Shown here: positions 14,813-28,121 of the stretch, piece by piece
Layout: each line of letters starts with the position of its first letter
Position numbering within the stretch: the stretch's first letter is position 1
Source of the DNA: Phalacrocorax aristotelis
Lineage: Eukaryota; Chordata; Aves; Suliformes; Phalacrocoracidae
Reading direction: 5' to 3'
Assembly (NCBI RefSeq): GCF_949628215.1
Contig: NC_134276.1
Location: forward strand, 63,470,733-63,534,732
Length of the DNA stretch: 64,000 nt
Notes under the pieces: generated by a model
What the model was told of the DNA's origin: nothing
Databases searched by the model: none
Seen by the model: the letters and a program-made list of their open reading frames with translations, nothing else
Program-made: the position numbers and the translations under genes

Positions 14813-17397
14813 AATGCTCAGGTGATATTAAGCAGGACACCATAGTAAGCAAGAGGGCATGAAAGACGACTGGTTAAACTAACTGCGTAGAAGTGATGAA
14901 CACATGCTTGAAAAAATCTTTGCTTGCTTGGTCCAGTAAATACATTTACTTTTGAAGAACATAGTCCGTCACTTTCAGTCTAGATTATAGACTAATGTAG
15001 TCTTGTGAAACTTTATTAAGAGAAGTGGAACAACTCAACCTTAAACTAAAAAAGATGGAAAATAGGTTATAAAGAAGAAAAGAAAGCCAGGCTTCTTGAA
15101 ATAATATTACATATATATCAAAATCTTAATGAATCTTACTTTGGTTTACACATATTCTGTTTCCTTCTTCTCATCCCCATATGAATAATGCCCAGGCAGA
15201 GAAAACATTTCATTCTGTGTTCAAATAGTTTTCTTAAAATAGGAATCACACTTGACTAGCATTTACTTTATGTTTGATGATGTTGCATACATAAAGTGAA
15301 ACCTTGATCTTGTTGCAGTCAGGGAGAATTTGACCAGAGGTTTTGAACAAAGTCAAGGCCTCACATCTCCTCCTAGGAAGCTAGTGACCTAATGACGAAC
15401 CAGCGTAGCTGGTCTACTGGTTTTAATCCACTGAGTCAGTGAAACTACTCTCAGTCACTATGTCTGAAGCTATTCATGGCAGGGAAAATCTCCTTCATAC
15501 CATTCTAACATGCAAAAGGAGTTTGCAATAAATAGAACAGTCGTGGCGGACTTCATTCACCCATTACATGCACCTACCTGTGTGAGCAGGTGGTTAGGTC
15601 AACAAGGTGTGTGGCTGTGAAGGTGTGAGTAGAGACCTCAGACAGGTTACAGGGCTGTGAGGAAAATGTGAGGCATTTGGTTTATTTCCTTATTATATTT
15701 GCGGCTTAGATTTTATAAATTAGTTTTTATTTTCACCTGCTGTTTGTCGCAATGCCTTATGCTGACTTCACCATATTTTGGCTCATCTTATCACGAGGTT
15801 AAGGACTGATTTCCACAGACATGTTGCCACCTTTTACTGTCACCCAAAATAGTTCCTAAAACATTTGAAATCTGGCTTGTAAATGTCTCTGTACACACCT
15901 CTTTGAACTTTTATTTCGTTACCAATCCTTTTTGAGATTAACCAATCCTTGTGTGACCAGAGAGACAAATATCTAATCTCACTTATTAATTCAGATCCTC
16001 GTTGTAAACTATTGAATATCCCATAGGTAATAACACACATTTTTGCAGATGTCACACCATTGCTTTTCTTTTGTGGGTATTATTTTTAATTTTTTGTAAT
16101 TGTATTCCCTGCTTAAGAAATCTGAGATGAACAGCTGTAAAGTACTGATGTTATTTTATAGAGTACAGTCTAGAAAACTAGTTGAATATGAGGAAATTGC
16201 CTCAATCTTTATATTTTTGCCAGAGGAATTTTATGAAATGGGTAGCTGCAGTCCAGGTCAGAACACAAATTCTTTCTGGCTTCTTTGTTTGTTTTTCTTT
16301 TGAGGAAAAAGTTGTTTAAATTTAATCATTATTTAAAATCATTATCCCCCCCAACACCTTGGGTTTAATTTCATTCACAAATCCCTAGCACCCAAAAAGT
16401 CAGACTCACTGTTTACATCTTTAAATTTATTCTTAGTAGAGCATTATTTTTAGTATTTTTTTCACAATCTTCAACAGTTTCTCCTGTCATTTTGAAAACA
16501 AGTTTTTCTGTGAGTCATTGTAATAAATTATTTCATCAAAGTTCTCTGTAAAAAATTAAAGATAGTTTTAGTTGCTTAACTAAAGTTGCTATAATAATAC
16601 AATATTTAATATATTATTACAATTTACAGCTTTTTTCTTTTTTTTTTTCTGACAGGACCACATAGCCCTCTTTTCAATGCTAAGAATCATAGGACATTCC
16701 ATATAGTTAAAAAACACTGATGCCAGTTTAGCCCATTTCAAATAAAATCCAGTCCTTAACTCTGAAGAAAGAAAAACAAAAAAGGAAGGAAAAGAAAAAG
16801 GAAACAAGAATAAACACAGTTAATTAAATTTGCTTTTAACATGAGCTTTCTGTTCATACAATTTGGGAATAACAGAAGAGTAGAATAATTTTAATTGCAA
16901 ATCTGTTAACATAAGCATGTAATTTGTAGCTGCATAGTTCAATATGAATCTTTAAAAGGCCAAAAAATCTGGTTTTCAACAAAACAGAGGAAAACAAACA
17001 AATGAAACCAAGCAGCTTCCGAAGAATTACATAAATAAATTGTCATTAGGGGTTGGTAATAAAAAATGCAATTATCAGAATTCTTTAATTTAATTTTCAC
17101 TTGTAGGAGTGAAAATATTGTCAATTTTTTTCAATATGTCTTCTTGTGTCTATAATCCTGTGTAAGTTTTTGCATATTCAAACCCTGAATGAAGCTTGTT
17201 AGATTTCAGAAAAAGAAAGGTCTATCAAATCAAAGCTCAAAGCTTTGGCTCAGCATGACTTTTGCATAGAGCTGCAGCTAATTATTTGACCAACCGCTTG
17301 GACAAACCTTTGGAACATTTCAATCTTTCAGCTGTTCACATGTGTATTTATCTTATTCATGTGGGTTTATATGTGCTCAAATGGACCTTGGGCTTTC

Positions 17398-17520
17398 CAA
17401 ATCCTCCTTGAAGTCAGTGGAAGGACTTGCACTGAAACTGGCAGGTTTTGATCCATGGCATTAATCCTAGTTCCATCTATATGAGAAGCATGAGTCCCAT
17501 TGAATTCAGTGGACCTGTGG
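17398..17520. repeat. Old interspersed-repeat-like stretch (family not named)
   Basis: Two direct 14-bp copies, TTGAAGTCAGTGGA (17408-17421) and TTGAATTCAGTGGA (17500-17513), 92 bp apart and differing at one base. Similar TGAAGTCAATGG-type motifs recur in ancient repeats of birds, turtles and crocodilians. I cannot place it in a family from sequence alone. Confidence 0.35.
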
Positions 17521-20300
17521 ACTAGTGATGGATAGGAAACTGATGGAGAACATCTCTCTGTGAATTAAAAGATATTTTTTTTTTCCTGCACACGTAGCAA
17601 ATATAAAGTAGGAGAGCTTTACATCTTATCAAATGCATTTAATTTTTTGGAGGGCTACTAAGGCAAAAATATGTCCTAGGTGAGACCAGTGACTGTCAGA
17701 GAAAGGGAAAGGTGGAGGGAGGGAAGGGATGGGAGAAAGAAAATACATTTTTTTTCCTTCTGTATTTGTTTTTACTGGTCTTCTCCAAAACCCACAAAAA
17801 CTTAGTGACTTGTTTCCCATTGTTCACAGGCCTGATATCTTCCAGTGGATGTAGCTGCTCTGTTTTTTTTTAAAATTTTTTCCTTGAAAGCTGATTAGTA
17901 GCTAACGATAGTTAAGTATCGTGACTGCATAGGAACTTGGTCCTGTAAAGTGCTAGGTGCTCTTCCCCATCAAATGAAATAGGTAGAACTGAGCACATTT
18001 GGTTGAAATCCTGTATTCCCTGTACAAATTGTAATAAATGCTGTCAAAATTAGGTAATGCAACAGGTTATTGACTGCCTAATATATAATCTGTCAACTTT
18101 TCTGAGAGGAGGAAAAAAGCATCTCTCTCCCACATGTGTGCAGTAAGCAGACCTTGCATATTTTTACTAGGCCAATTAATAGTTCATTAATTTGTGTCCA
18201 CTGGAGCAGCACCAGAAAAAAAAAACAGATAAAAATAATTCTTCTTCTTTCTTGTTCAGTAAAGAGTAGCCTGCTGATTAGAGAGAGGACTGATGTACAT
18301 TCACAGGAAACTCAGTCACTGCATTCTAGCTGGTATAGGGTTATCACTTCATCCTCTGTCCATACTTCATGCAAAAAAGCTGGTGTAGGAGTCTAAGTCT
18401 AGTAAAAAACTTCAGGAATGTGAATCCTTGGTGGAGGCAGGTACTTCCTGGATGCTCAGAGGACAACTCTGAGAGAGCAAGGCTAAAATAAGACTGAACT
18501 GTTAAGTGTAGATGACTGGCTTAGGTGGCACCTTCCTCAGTAGATTCTCTTTATATATCACCAACTCCTACTGTGTATTACAGTTCATCCAGCTTAATTC
18601 AGAGGTGGATATTCACCATTTACAAGGCATATAAAAGTTGAGGCTGTAATGCCTCAGTGTTGTCCTAACTAAAGATACATTCAAATAAACCTTGCAGCGG
18701 TGTATGAAGACATTTCCTTCTGCTGCCTGCTTTATCCCTCTGACAGAAAGTACCCCTCTTCTTTCGTTAATTCCCCCTACTGCTAAAGATTTGATGGAAA
18801 AATATGTGTGCCTGTGTTACAGATGTCCGTGTCGGTAATCTAGTCTTCACCCAGATGCCCCCTCATTTTTCACTGGAGTGGGACATCATGTCTTCTTTTC
18901 TGCTTATCCTACTCTGGGACAATAAATCCTGGCAAAATCATACAGGGGGCAGCTGGGAGGGGTAATGTCTGAACTGCCACAGAGAGATTTGACAGTGCTT
19001 TGTTGTCAAACCTCTTATCCCTTCTGCTGAGATAGTCCTCAGTGTGAGAATAGCAAAAGGATTTGAAGACATACACAGCTGGTAAAATCTTCACCCTTAT
19101 CCCTTATTCAGAAGGCTGGTTACAAAGCATGCCTATCATTTTAATCCTATTTCTGTTGTTTGGGGAGTTCAGTGCATGTATCGCACATAAAGCACAGTAG
19201 TGGTTCCTCTGACCTTTGTAAAGGGGCCTGACTGAGACCGAAAGCGTGAGCAGGGCAAGCACGGTTCCCTCTGAAGAGGAAACTGAGACCCTTTGTGTAT
19301 GTCTAAGACACAAATGTAGCATTTAGAGAATGAGAAAGCCTAGAGGTTGGACCGAAGTGCTGAAGCATAGTCAGCACTTCGAACAGAGGCTCTCCCTTAG
19401 GACGCATGACTGAGACCTCCTGTGCTACTGACACCTGCTCCAGCGTCCCGTCTGCTGGGGTAGGGTCTGAGTTTGGGAGCTTCATGCAAAAGTCAAGGAT
19501 TTGAATGAAAAGTTCAGAAGAATAATAACTAAGCTTATAGGAGACAGAATGCTGGCATGAATAACCAAATGTGCCCCTTCCCCCAAGTTTTTTACTTTTC
19601 TTGTTACAAAATATATTTTTGCCACTGAAATTTTACCTGGAAATTCACACTCCATACTAAGGAATATAAATACAGTAATTTTGCCCTGTTTGTTTTATAG
19701 GTCTTATCCTTTGGCTTTTTTATTCTGCAGTATGCTGTATTTATAATAATTATGGAGAACATATATTTCTGTCTCTTAAAATAGTGCTATTTCTATATAG
19801 ATCTATACCTACATATGCTTTTTTTTTTTAATGCTTTTTTTATGGATTGAGAAGATGGATTTTTCCAAGTTGGACAAGCTCTATTTTTGGTGTGGTTTTT
19901 TTTCTTATTTTTTTATTTAGTTTCATCACTCACAATAGGTCTTTCTCTCTTCTCCTTTCAGGGACAGATCGAGCTTGTTAACTTTCGAAAAAAATGCTGA
20001 AAAATACTGGAAAATTTAGAGGTGTTCAGTAAACGTGATTACTCAGAGCTGTTGCAGAACATGTTGACAATTAAATCCCTCTGTTTAGATGGTATGTGCT
20101 GCAGTCCTATTTACTATCCAAAAATCTGTTTTTATTGAGAACTACCATATTCGGAACTGAATGTATTATTTCCCAAGCTTCTCTAAAATGCTGCTGTTTC
20201 CTCTGTTGATGCACTCTGCCCACGAGCGATTCCTGAGTAAAGACTACGGGACAACAAATCAAGACCTATGTGCTACGGTGAATTTTTTGTGGGTGCATGC

Positions 20301-20370
20301 CTGTACCTGCATCAAGGCCCACTGAAGTCAACACGACTCTGAGCCTGGCTCGAAGCCTGCCTGTGCAGGG
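20301..20370. repeat. Old interspersed-repeat-like stretch (family not named)
   Basis: Contains AAGGCCCACTGAAGTCAACA and GACTCTGAGCC, wording like the 17.4 kb stretch and like ancient sauropsid repeats. It is weakly conserved and of uncertain limits. Confidence 0.3.
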
Positions 20371-23300
20371 CTAACCACGGGGCTGTGGCACTGATGAGAT
20401 ACACAGTGAAAGCTGCAGTAAGGACCAGGCACCTTTACAGACCCCTTGCTTAGGTGACTGTTTACATGTATCTTGAAACTTCCTAAGACAAATTTGTTAC
20501 ACTTTCCTTAAAGCTACCTCTACTCTGCAAATGAGTTTTGCTTGTGCTTTGGATAGTCACTTAAGACAGGTTTCACTGTGTAAATTTGTGTCCATGTACC
20601 TAAGCTGTCTTCAGCTCTCACGATACGCAGGTATCTTCTGTGCAGAGAAGCAACACTTACAAAAAGGACATTCATTATCTTAACAAATACAGGGAGAGCA
20701 GAAGACAATGTACTCATCCCTCACTTTTAAATAGAAGTGTGTAACTATATAAGCTGAAAGCCATATCATGTACCAAATGAAACCTGCCATCTCTGCTGTT
20801 TGAAATACAGCTCTCGTTGTTCTCCTTTAATCACTTCGAATAACATTATTTTTAACCCTCAAGAAGGAGTATTTTTAAAGTCTGTGTTTGGTCTGTATCT
20901 ATGGTTCCACAGATTCTTTGGCAGCTGATGGCTTGGTTTCATCATTTATAGAGCTAAAACTTCATTCTAACATTTTGTTTGTTTCTGTCTTTAAATTATG
21001 GCGTGCAAAAGGACAGCCTTCACCTGCTGTATTTTCCAAAAAAAAAAGATACTTTCTCTTTAATGAAAGAAGAGCATCAATATAATGTATTACCAAATGC
21101 AAATGCAATAAGGAATAACATATAGCTCTTGTTATGTTATATGACATTTGGCTTAGCAGTATTAACATATTGCACAAAATCTGGATTTTCCCTACTGCAG
21201 AAAATAAGACGATAAAAGACATGGGAAATTTCTCTCTTCCATATAATCATAAAATAAATATTATTCTATTTTTTCTTTTACTTCTCATCAGTCATTTGCA
21301 GAAATATTTTAGTATTATTTCTTGGTTAAGCCAGCTCTTTATCGTGTGTATTAGGCATACAGTACAAGGAGAAATGGAACAAGATGGCAGTTATAGCAGT
21401 GGCAAGATGCAAATTTATTCTGGCAAAAAAGTAATATGTGCACAATATCGAGCATGCTTAAGTTTGTGCCAGGAAAACTATTACGAATGAGGAATGGATG
21501 GAATGATATTTTGCATTATACATGATTATGTGTTGCTTAACTTCATAGAATAGTCTTTGTCTACTCCTGATGTCCCATGTGCCACCAAGAGAAGCTGCAT
21601 ACCAACCTGCTGGAGTAAAAATGGCAACAAATACCCCAGCAGTAGTCACCTCTGCAACACGACTCTTTGTTTAAAAAATTAAAGAAATAGACCTCAGAAA
21701 GATGACAGAGAAAATTCACAGACAATTGAACTGCAGGCACTGACCCCGGGGTGGAGAGAGGGGGAGGAATTAATTACATCTTGCACTTGCGTAATAATTG
21801 AAAGTCTGTAATTGTTTTCTGCTTCATTTTGCCCAAGTTTAATTTGGCTACTTTATGCATGTGATGGTGTTGTCACCATTTTTCCTCATGTCTCTCTCAT
21901 ATTGTGTGACACGTGACTGAGTGTAGCCAAGCAGTGGAGGAGTCATATTTTTCACTGACACCACTTGAAAACATTTTTATAGAAAAATAAGGGATGAAGG
22001 ATGAAGAAGAGCAGGAGAGAAGAAAGAAAATGCCTTAAAGATAGCTCACCATGAGGCAAAACAGAAATAATAACTCTTCTTCACGTGCCAATTCAGTTGG
22101 GATGAACCAGACTTGCTACTGTATTGGTACAGTGTAAAAATAGATGACAGTGAGTAATGGTGTGAACAAAAAACTATGAGGAACATCACAGAAATGGATG
22201 TTGGATGGCCTTTGCACAGCAGAGGTAGATAAAGGTTATAACAAACTGTTTACTGACCATGTACACTTACTAGAATTAAGAGGTCAGTTGAACAAGAGCT
22301 CACCTAGTAAGAGCTTTCTCAGTAGCGTGACTCGTCAGCTGTTCTACACCACAGCACTGCCCAGTTATTGCTCCGTCACTTTTCAATAACATCGCTGTCC
22401 TTTCAAAAATCTACATTCTACCATTAGTTAAGGCTTTTTCATTTGCATTTCTACATTTTCCCCACTTTTTGCATCAATTCAATAAAATTAATACATGTGC
22501 CTCTAACAGAAAATAAAGTAACTAAAAAGCACCATGTTTTATTGAACAAAATATAGCATGTGCAAGGAAGGGCAGGGAGGAATTATAGAAACAAACCAGT
22601 GCTGAAGAATTTTGCATTAGCTGGTGCTTTTTGTTGTTGTCATATTTGCACAGATCGTTTTAGGTTCCTCAGTCCAGGTTGTAGCAAAACACTATCAAAA
22701 CAAATACTCTTGCAAAATATTTGAGCTTTCGCAGCTTAACATGTGCATCTTGAACTGCCTAAGCAGTATGGTTATCTTCTTTTTGTTTTTTACCCCGAAT
22801 TTAACAGACCATAAAGTGTATACAAAAACGCATTATGCACCAGTGATTAAATATTCTTACAACATTAATATTTATCAAGGGGTATTTCATAGCTAGAAAG
22901 TAGGTAACCATATTTTATTTCCTAAGAGAACATTTCCTATAGTTTTCCTTCATCTCCCAGCTACACAGCAAACATCTCTAAAGTGCACTTCCCAAGTGTA
23001 GTTAGAGAATAGGAAGGAATGTAAAGTTTTTAAAAACAGCCCTTATTAACTTTTCCTTCCATTGATTCTACTGTAAACTCTAAAAAGCCTTTTTAAAAAG
23101 CAAATTCTCATACACTCAGCAGGTGAAATGTTCCCACAAAACCAAAACTAAACAAATTAAAACCCACCAAAATTGAAAAATCAGCAATCAGATTACAATC
23201 TTTTCTCTTGACTACTCATATCCTGGTATATCTTTACTGGTTTTATTGCACATTTATGAAAACGGTTGTCCTATATATTTAAAACAAAATAGTTTCTTTA

Positions 23301-23960
23301 CTGTGCTAACACATTCTTGTGCACCCTTAATAACTAGAGGAACTTTCAACAACATGTAGATATTAGAAAAACAATGGAATCAAAACAAAAGAGATACTTT
23401 GTATTATAGATGCTCAAAGGCTTCTAATGCAATTTTGTTGAGACAAAAAGACTTGGATTTTGGAAGCTCTTTGCTCCCATTCCTTATGTAAAGCTGCTGG
23501 TTATGTGACAGCAGGAGAACTCAAAACGTAATTCACAATGAATGCCAATCCTTCACCTCCAATATGAAGGCTTCCCAACTACTCGACTTGCTGAGCATAA
23601 CTGGTTTTACAAAGCGTATCTAAAAAAGGCTGCTCCTGTTCAACTGACCAGTGAGAAAGGACTGGACTTCTTCAAAACGGGTATTGGAGCAACAGTTTGT
23701 TATATATTTCTTTAAACTTTTTAACTGTCCGATCCCACCTTGTAAGGAGAGCACTTGTTTGTTCAGCTAAAAGGAACCCCCTTCACGCTCCTTTTGGGTT
23801 TGCTCAGTCAACTGGTTTGTGCAACAGCGGCAGAGGCACACTGGAATAGTGTACCCATTCATTGTGATTACACAGACAGAAGCAAATGTACGTTGTCTGC
23901 AACAGGAGATGGGAGGGGAAAGGAGATGAATGGTTCCCATGGGTAAGAGGACAGTTAGGC

Positions 23961-24127
23961 TTGTTTGGGTTTTTTTGTGGTTGTTTTGTTTTTTCTTTGT
24001 TTTTCTTTTTTTTATTTTTTTTGTTAAATTTTGTTTTGTTGTTCTTTTTTGTGGGTTTTTTTGTTGTGTTTTTTTTTGGTTTTTTTTTGTTTTTTTTTTT
24101 CTTTTTTTTCTTTTTTTTTTTTTTTTT
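23961..24127. repeat. Long T-rich (TTTTG/TTTTC-like) low-complexity tract
   Basis: About 167 bp of T runs interrupted mainly by single G or C, ending in a long pure run before 24128. On the NALF1 strand this is an A-rich tract starting about 430 nt after the stop codon. It produces artificial Phe-rich plus-strand ORFs. Polymerase slippage is the simplest origin. Confidence 0.9.
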
Positions 24128-24559
24128 GCTATGTCATGGAATCATAGCAGTCATTCCTCTAATAGAAACTGACAGGACATAAAAGACAGAACTATCAGAT
24201 GAACACACACAATGACTAGAAATATATTGACAGAGAAAAGACTTAATTTAGCTTTGAGAAACCGTCCCAAAAATAAAATCCTGTATTAACAAGTGCAAAA
24301 AACAAACAAAAAAGAAACTCCAAACATTAAAACACAGTGTATAAAATGGTGTGAGAAATTTAAGTCACCATACAGCCTTTTAGTCAATAAAAAGCTGTGT
24401 TCATGCGTCCTTGATGTTTGGGTAGTGGCCCATTCTTTTAATTTTACCCAAAAGGTCATTCGAGAAGACATCTAAGGGTAAAGCACTCAGTCCTTGCTAT
24501 TTTTGACTGTAGTCATTTGGGCCTGTTGCGTTTCTGTCATATAAGATAAATCCTTTCTT
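24128..24559 (-). other. NALF1: Start of the NALF1 3' UTR (extent unknown)
   Basis: Sequence immediately after the NALF1 stop on the minus strand. An AATAAA hexamer overlaps the stop codon (24564-24559), and an ATTAAA lies near 24437 on the minus strand. Neither can be confirmed as a used cleavage signal from sequence alone. The low-coordinate boundary given is only where the T-rich tract begins; the real UTR may continue through it for kilobases. Confidence 0.5.
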
Positions 24560-24564
24560 TTATT
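24559..24564 (-). promoter_or_regulatory. AATAAA hexamer overlapping the NALF1 stop codon
   Basis: The last codons read GAG GAA TAA followed by AAG, so AATAAA spans the final Glu codon and the stop. Use as a polyadenylation signal is unproven. Confidence 0.3.
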
Positions 24565-24855
24565 CCTCGTTAGCTGAATTATCTTCCAAAGTTGTTATGC
24601 CTCCAAAGCCCAGTCCTGTTGAGTTCTGTGCTGCTGAGACTGTAAGTACTGTATGTAAGAGAATTAATACAAGAACACACAGTTTAAGTCTGCTGTTACA
24701 CAGTCTTGATGCTGATGAAACTGTGAGCGATGTCCTGTGACACATTGTTGAGCCACTTGTTTTTATAGTCCCTTTGGATTGATGATCTGATAATAGTCCC
24801 CATCTGACATCACAGCATTCTGGTTCTGCATTGGTTGGATAGTTTTCATAGAGCC
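24560..24855 (-). CDS. NALF1: NALF1 (FAM155A) terminal coding exon: end of cysteine-rich domain, C-terminal membrane segment, stop
   Basis: Read on the minus strand, a pyrimidine-rich acceptor ending in CTACAG precedes 24855. The exon enters in phase 1 (one base of a Gly codon comes from the previous exon) and gives 97 further residues to a TAA at 24562-24560. The reading opens [16 protein letters not shown], continues through [10 protein letters not shown] and [10 protein letters not shown], then a hydrophobic helix ([17 protein letters not shown]), and ends in a short acidic tail closing NEE with an NST glycosylation sequon. This matches the C-terminus of NALF1 and not its paralogue NALF2, whose tail differs. 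NALF1 is known to cap the NALCN sodium-leak channel on the extracellular side and to support its surface expression together with UNC79 and UNC80. The linker between the CC pair and CHRTS differs from the mammalian form I recall; the rest is close. No frameshift or stop is seen, so the exon looks functional. Confidence 0.95.
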
Positions 24856-25329
24856 CTGTAGGGTAAACACAAGAATAAATTAACACCAGGCACAAAAAGA
24901 TTGACAGAAATTGGTTGGTCAAAGGAACAGATGATAGTTTAGTCTAAGCTATCAAATCCACATCTTCAGGTTAGGCTGAGGCTCTCAAAATGCTGACATT
25001 CCATATAATTAGAGTTGTTGAAAGGATATGCGTCATCGGATAGGAAGCAGCATCAAAAGATCATTCAACAGAAGTATGACACTAAGCATGATTGTGTAAA
25101 GAAACAGTGTCAAAAAGTAATTGTTGGTGTTTGAAAGATAAGGATATTTGAAATCTTCCTTTTGGGGAAGTGACAACTAATGATGAAGTAACAACTAATC
25201 AAACTGGACATTTCAAAAAAATTTGAAAGGATCTTGAAATTCTTCCTCAGTCTGCAAGTGCATACCAGTAATATCACTGTCCATGAAAAGCTAGGCATTA
25301 AGTAAAAAATAATCGATATACTGACAATA

Positions 25330-25349
25330 TTGACAATATTGATTGTCAA
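25330..25349. repeat. Short perfect inverted repeat
   Basis: TTGACAAT and ATTGTCAA form an 8-bp stem around a 4-nt loop. The left arm overlaps a 9-bp direct duplication, TGACAATAT (25322-25330 and 25331-25339). It lies about 475 bp upstream of the NALF1 terminal exon in the gene's orientation. Confidence 0.6.
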
Positions 25350-28121
25350 ACGAATACAGATCCAACAGCTTCACAGGAACAGCTTCCAAACAGAGCTGTT
25401 TAGAGCCTACTTGTTTATCCAATCTCAGATGAGTTCTTCCAGATGGGATGTTCTCTTCAGCATATCCCAGAAGTGAGAACAATCTTTCTGTGCCATACAG
25501 TAATTGGGTCTCCTGATATTTCTGACTATACATCTAGGCTATTTTTGCCTTTAGAACTTTACTGAGTTACTCAGCCTGATCTGATTATGAATTTTTGAAT
25601 AGTTAGAGGAATTCTGTCTTTTCCAAAAGACACAACTGTCTTTTTGGAAATCGCCAATACTGTTTTCATTACTGTATAGGAGACTTATATAACCAGAGTC
25701 TTCTGTTTACTTCTCATATATTTTCTTTTCTGGTAAATTAAAAGAACCTAATTTAGCCTGTTTAACTAATGGTCAAATGCGAGAATGTCTAACATAATGG
25801 ACAAACATATCTTCTCCATTTAAACTGATCTTGGAATAAATTTTGCAGTAAAAAATTGCTCTATGGTAGTGCTAGGTTTTACTAGAAAAATCCTCTTTGT
25901 GTTGAAATATTAGGATAAAGATTTTGAAAGCAGCTACATAATTGCTTTAATTTACAACTTTGCTTCTTGGAACAAGAATTACATTTTGTCTAAAGTATCA
26001 CATGATGTTACTTTCAAGAAGCAATGCCTACATGTTCAGGCATAGCATTCTTAGGTTCAGGCACCAGACTGCCTGTATTTTGTGAATAACCTGTAAAGAA
26101 AAGCAGCACATCCTAAAATAAGATAAAACTGAACTCTTTCATTCCTACTTCCATAATATTGATCCGCAACAAAACAAAAAGTGCATTAGGTATGCTGAGC
26201 ATGTTAAAATGCAAACTAAAGCTAGACTGTCACTTTTTTACATAGCTGACACAACAGTCTGCTATGTTATATATGAGTCCAAGTAAAGTTGCATCTATTT
26301 TTGGATTCAAACAAGTTTTTAAAGATACAAGAATGAGAAAAACTTTCTGTAAAGTCAAGGTTTACTCTGTAGGAATTCAGGCCATTTTTGCACCTATCCA
26401 GTCAGATACTTAAGGCAGTGTACCAATGCTTGAAAATTATTTATTCTCTCTCAGATCATCACTGAATATACTTCATGTTTTTAAGAAATTCTGTGCATTT
26501 TGGAACTCGTGGACAGTTGTCTACTGCAAGTATAATAAAGCAATCTTATTGATAACATCATATTTTCTGAGATCCTTCTTTTGGTGTTTGTGTGCATAAG
26601 TGTGTTTTTAAATATGGTAACATACAGGAAGTTCTTCCCAAAGCAGGTAATTATATGATCTGTTCTGTGACTGCAGTAGCTCAAAATTTAGTGGTAATTG
26701 AAAAGACACAGAGAATGGGTAATTGTTTGATCCCACTGAGGCTTGTTTACTATTCAAACTGTATTTCCTGCCACCCTTCTTATAGGAAAACCCAGACTTC
26801 CTTTGAAATCACAGCCTATATTTACAAGCTGGCAGTCAAAAGGTTTTTAAACAGTTCATATATACTTACTGAATTATAAATAAATTGAAGGCAACTCCAC
26901 ATTCAAAGCTGCATTGAATTCGTTCCTTAATGGAAAATTGCATTTCCTCCTTATTTCACTTCAGCAATTGAATTTAGGTTTTGAATTTGCAGTTACATGT
27001 TTAATAATAAATTAACTACAGAACCACTATTTGTACGACAGTGGCAGAACCTTTAGATAAATTCAGTCAGAGCATTTGCACTGAAGTAATAAAACTTCAC
27101 AACAGTGCTTCACCATGTACATTTTTTTATGGCTGTGTGTATCAGTTTTGGCCCCTTGGATCTAATCAGTCAGTCTGCTCAGAGCGTTACAGACCTGTGA
27201 CTTACCAGAAACCCTGGAAAGTTGGCTACATCAACCTTGGAAAACCATGGAGAAAACCCCCTATTTTGTTCTTTTAGGAAAATATTTTATATGGAAACTG
27301 AATTTGGGATAAGGAATAGAAAGGATACATTTACCCACCAAACTACCAAGGCTTCCCTCTTCCTTCAGCCTTTATAATTCAGTTTGTAGACATCATTACT
27401 CTTTATTACTTGGTTGTTGAGTAATTATATTTCTAAGACTAACTTTCCAATGGTTACTGGCTCAAAACCTACTTTGCTTTTCATGTTGCACTTAGAATTC
27501 TCAGCTCTGGATCTCCATTTCCTAGTTTTCCCAGCACTCACCTATATTTCACCAGCAGAAATCTTAGTCCATACAGGGGTCTCGGACTTTGATCTTAATC
27601 AAGTATCTAGAATTTGCCAGGATACATTTTGGTATCAATCCATTATGCTATTGCTCATGAAAGTCAGGTAAAAGCTATCTCTTTGCTTTGTACCCAGATA
27701 CTTTTTTCACATGGAGATAAACTTTTCATGACCAGCACAGCAGTTATATCTGTAAGGTGTGTTACTAATGCTGATGTAAGAATTAAGGCTATTCATTTGA
27801 CTGAGATTATGTTAATGGAGACATGACTGTGGATAAATCCCATGTATCCTGCTCAGCTGAATCATACTGAAAAAAAAAACAAAACAAAAGGAGCGAGCTT
27901 CATATTCTCTTTGTGCTGAAACAGCTTTGGGGGAAAACCAGCAAGCTGCAAATATGTTCTTACACAAGAATTAAAATCACAACTGTCTATGAATGCATGG
28001 TCTGCTGATCAGCTAGATCACCAGCTAAGTCAGCGAATGCTGTGGTTTCTGCCTGAGCACTTGAGTTTCTTTTGCACAGAAACTGGCATGCAAAAGAGGT
28101 GGCTGCATTTCCACATCTCAC

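Larger units (their letters stand above)
14813..23960. other. Flanking DNA with no recognisable gene
   Basis: Sequence between the CR1 element and the T-rich tract. It holds two stretches resembling old interspersed repeats (17398-17520 and 20301-20370). Nothing else is supportable. Part of the higher-coordinate end may be transcribed as NALF1 3' UTR. Confidence 0.55.

Noticed and set aside
24136..24149. TCATGGAATCATAG, like a reversed CR1 terminus next to the T tract
   Set aside because: Only 14 bp match; the following sequence lacks the CR1 GGTTTGGGTTGGAAGG-type block.
23886..24182. Phe/Leu-rich plus-strand ORFs resembling membrane proteins
   Set aside because: They are translations of the T-rich low-complexity tract.
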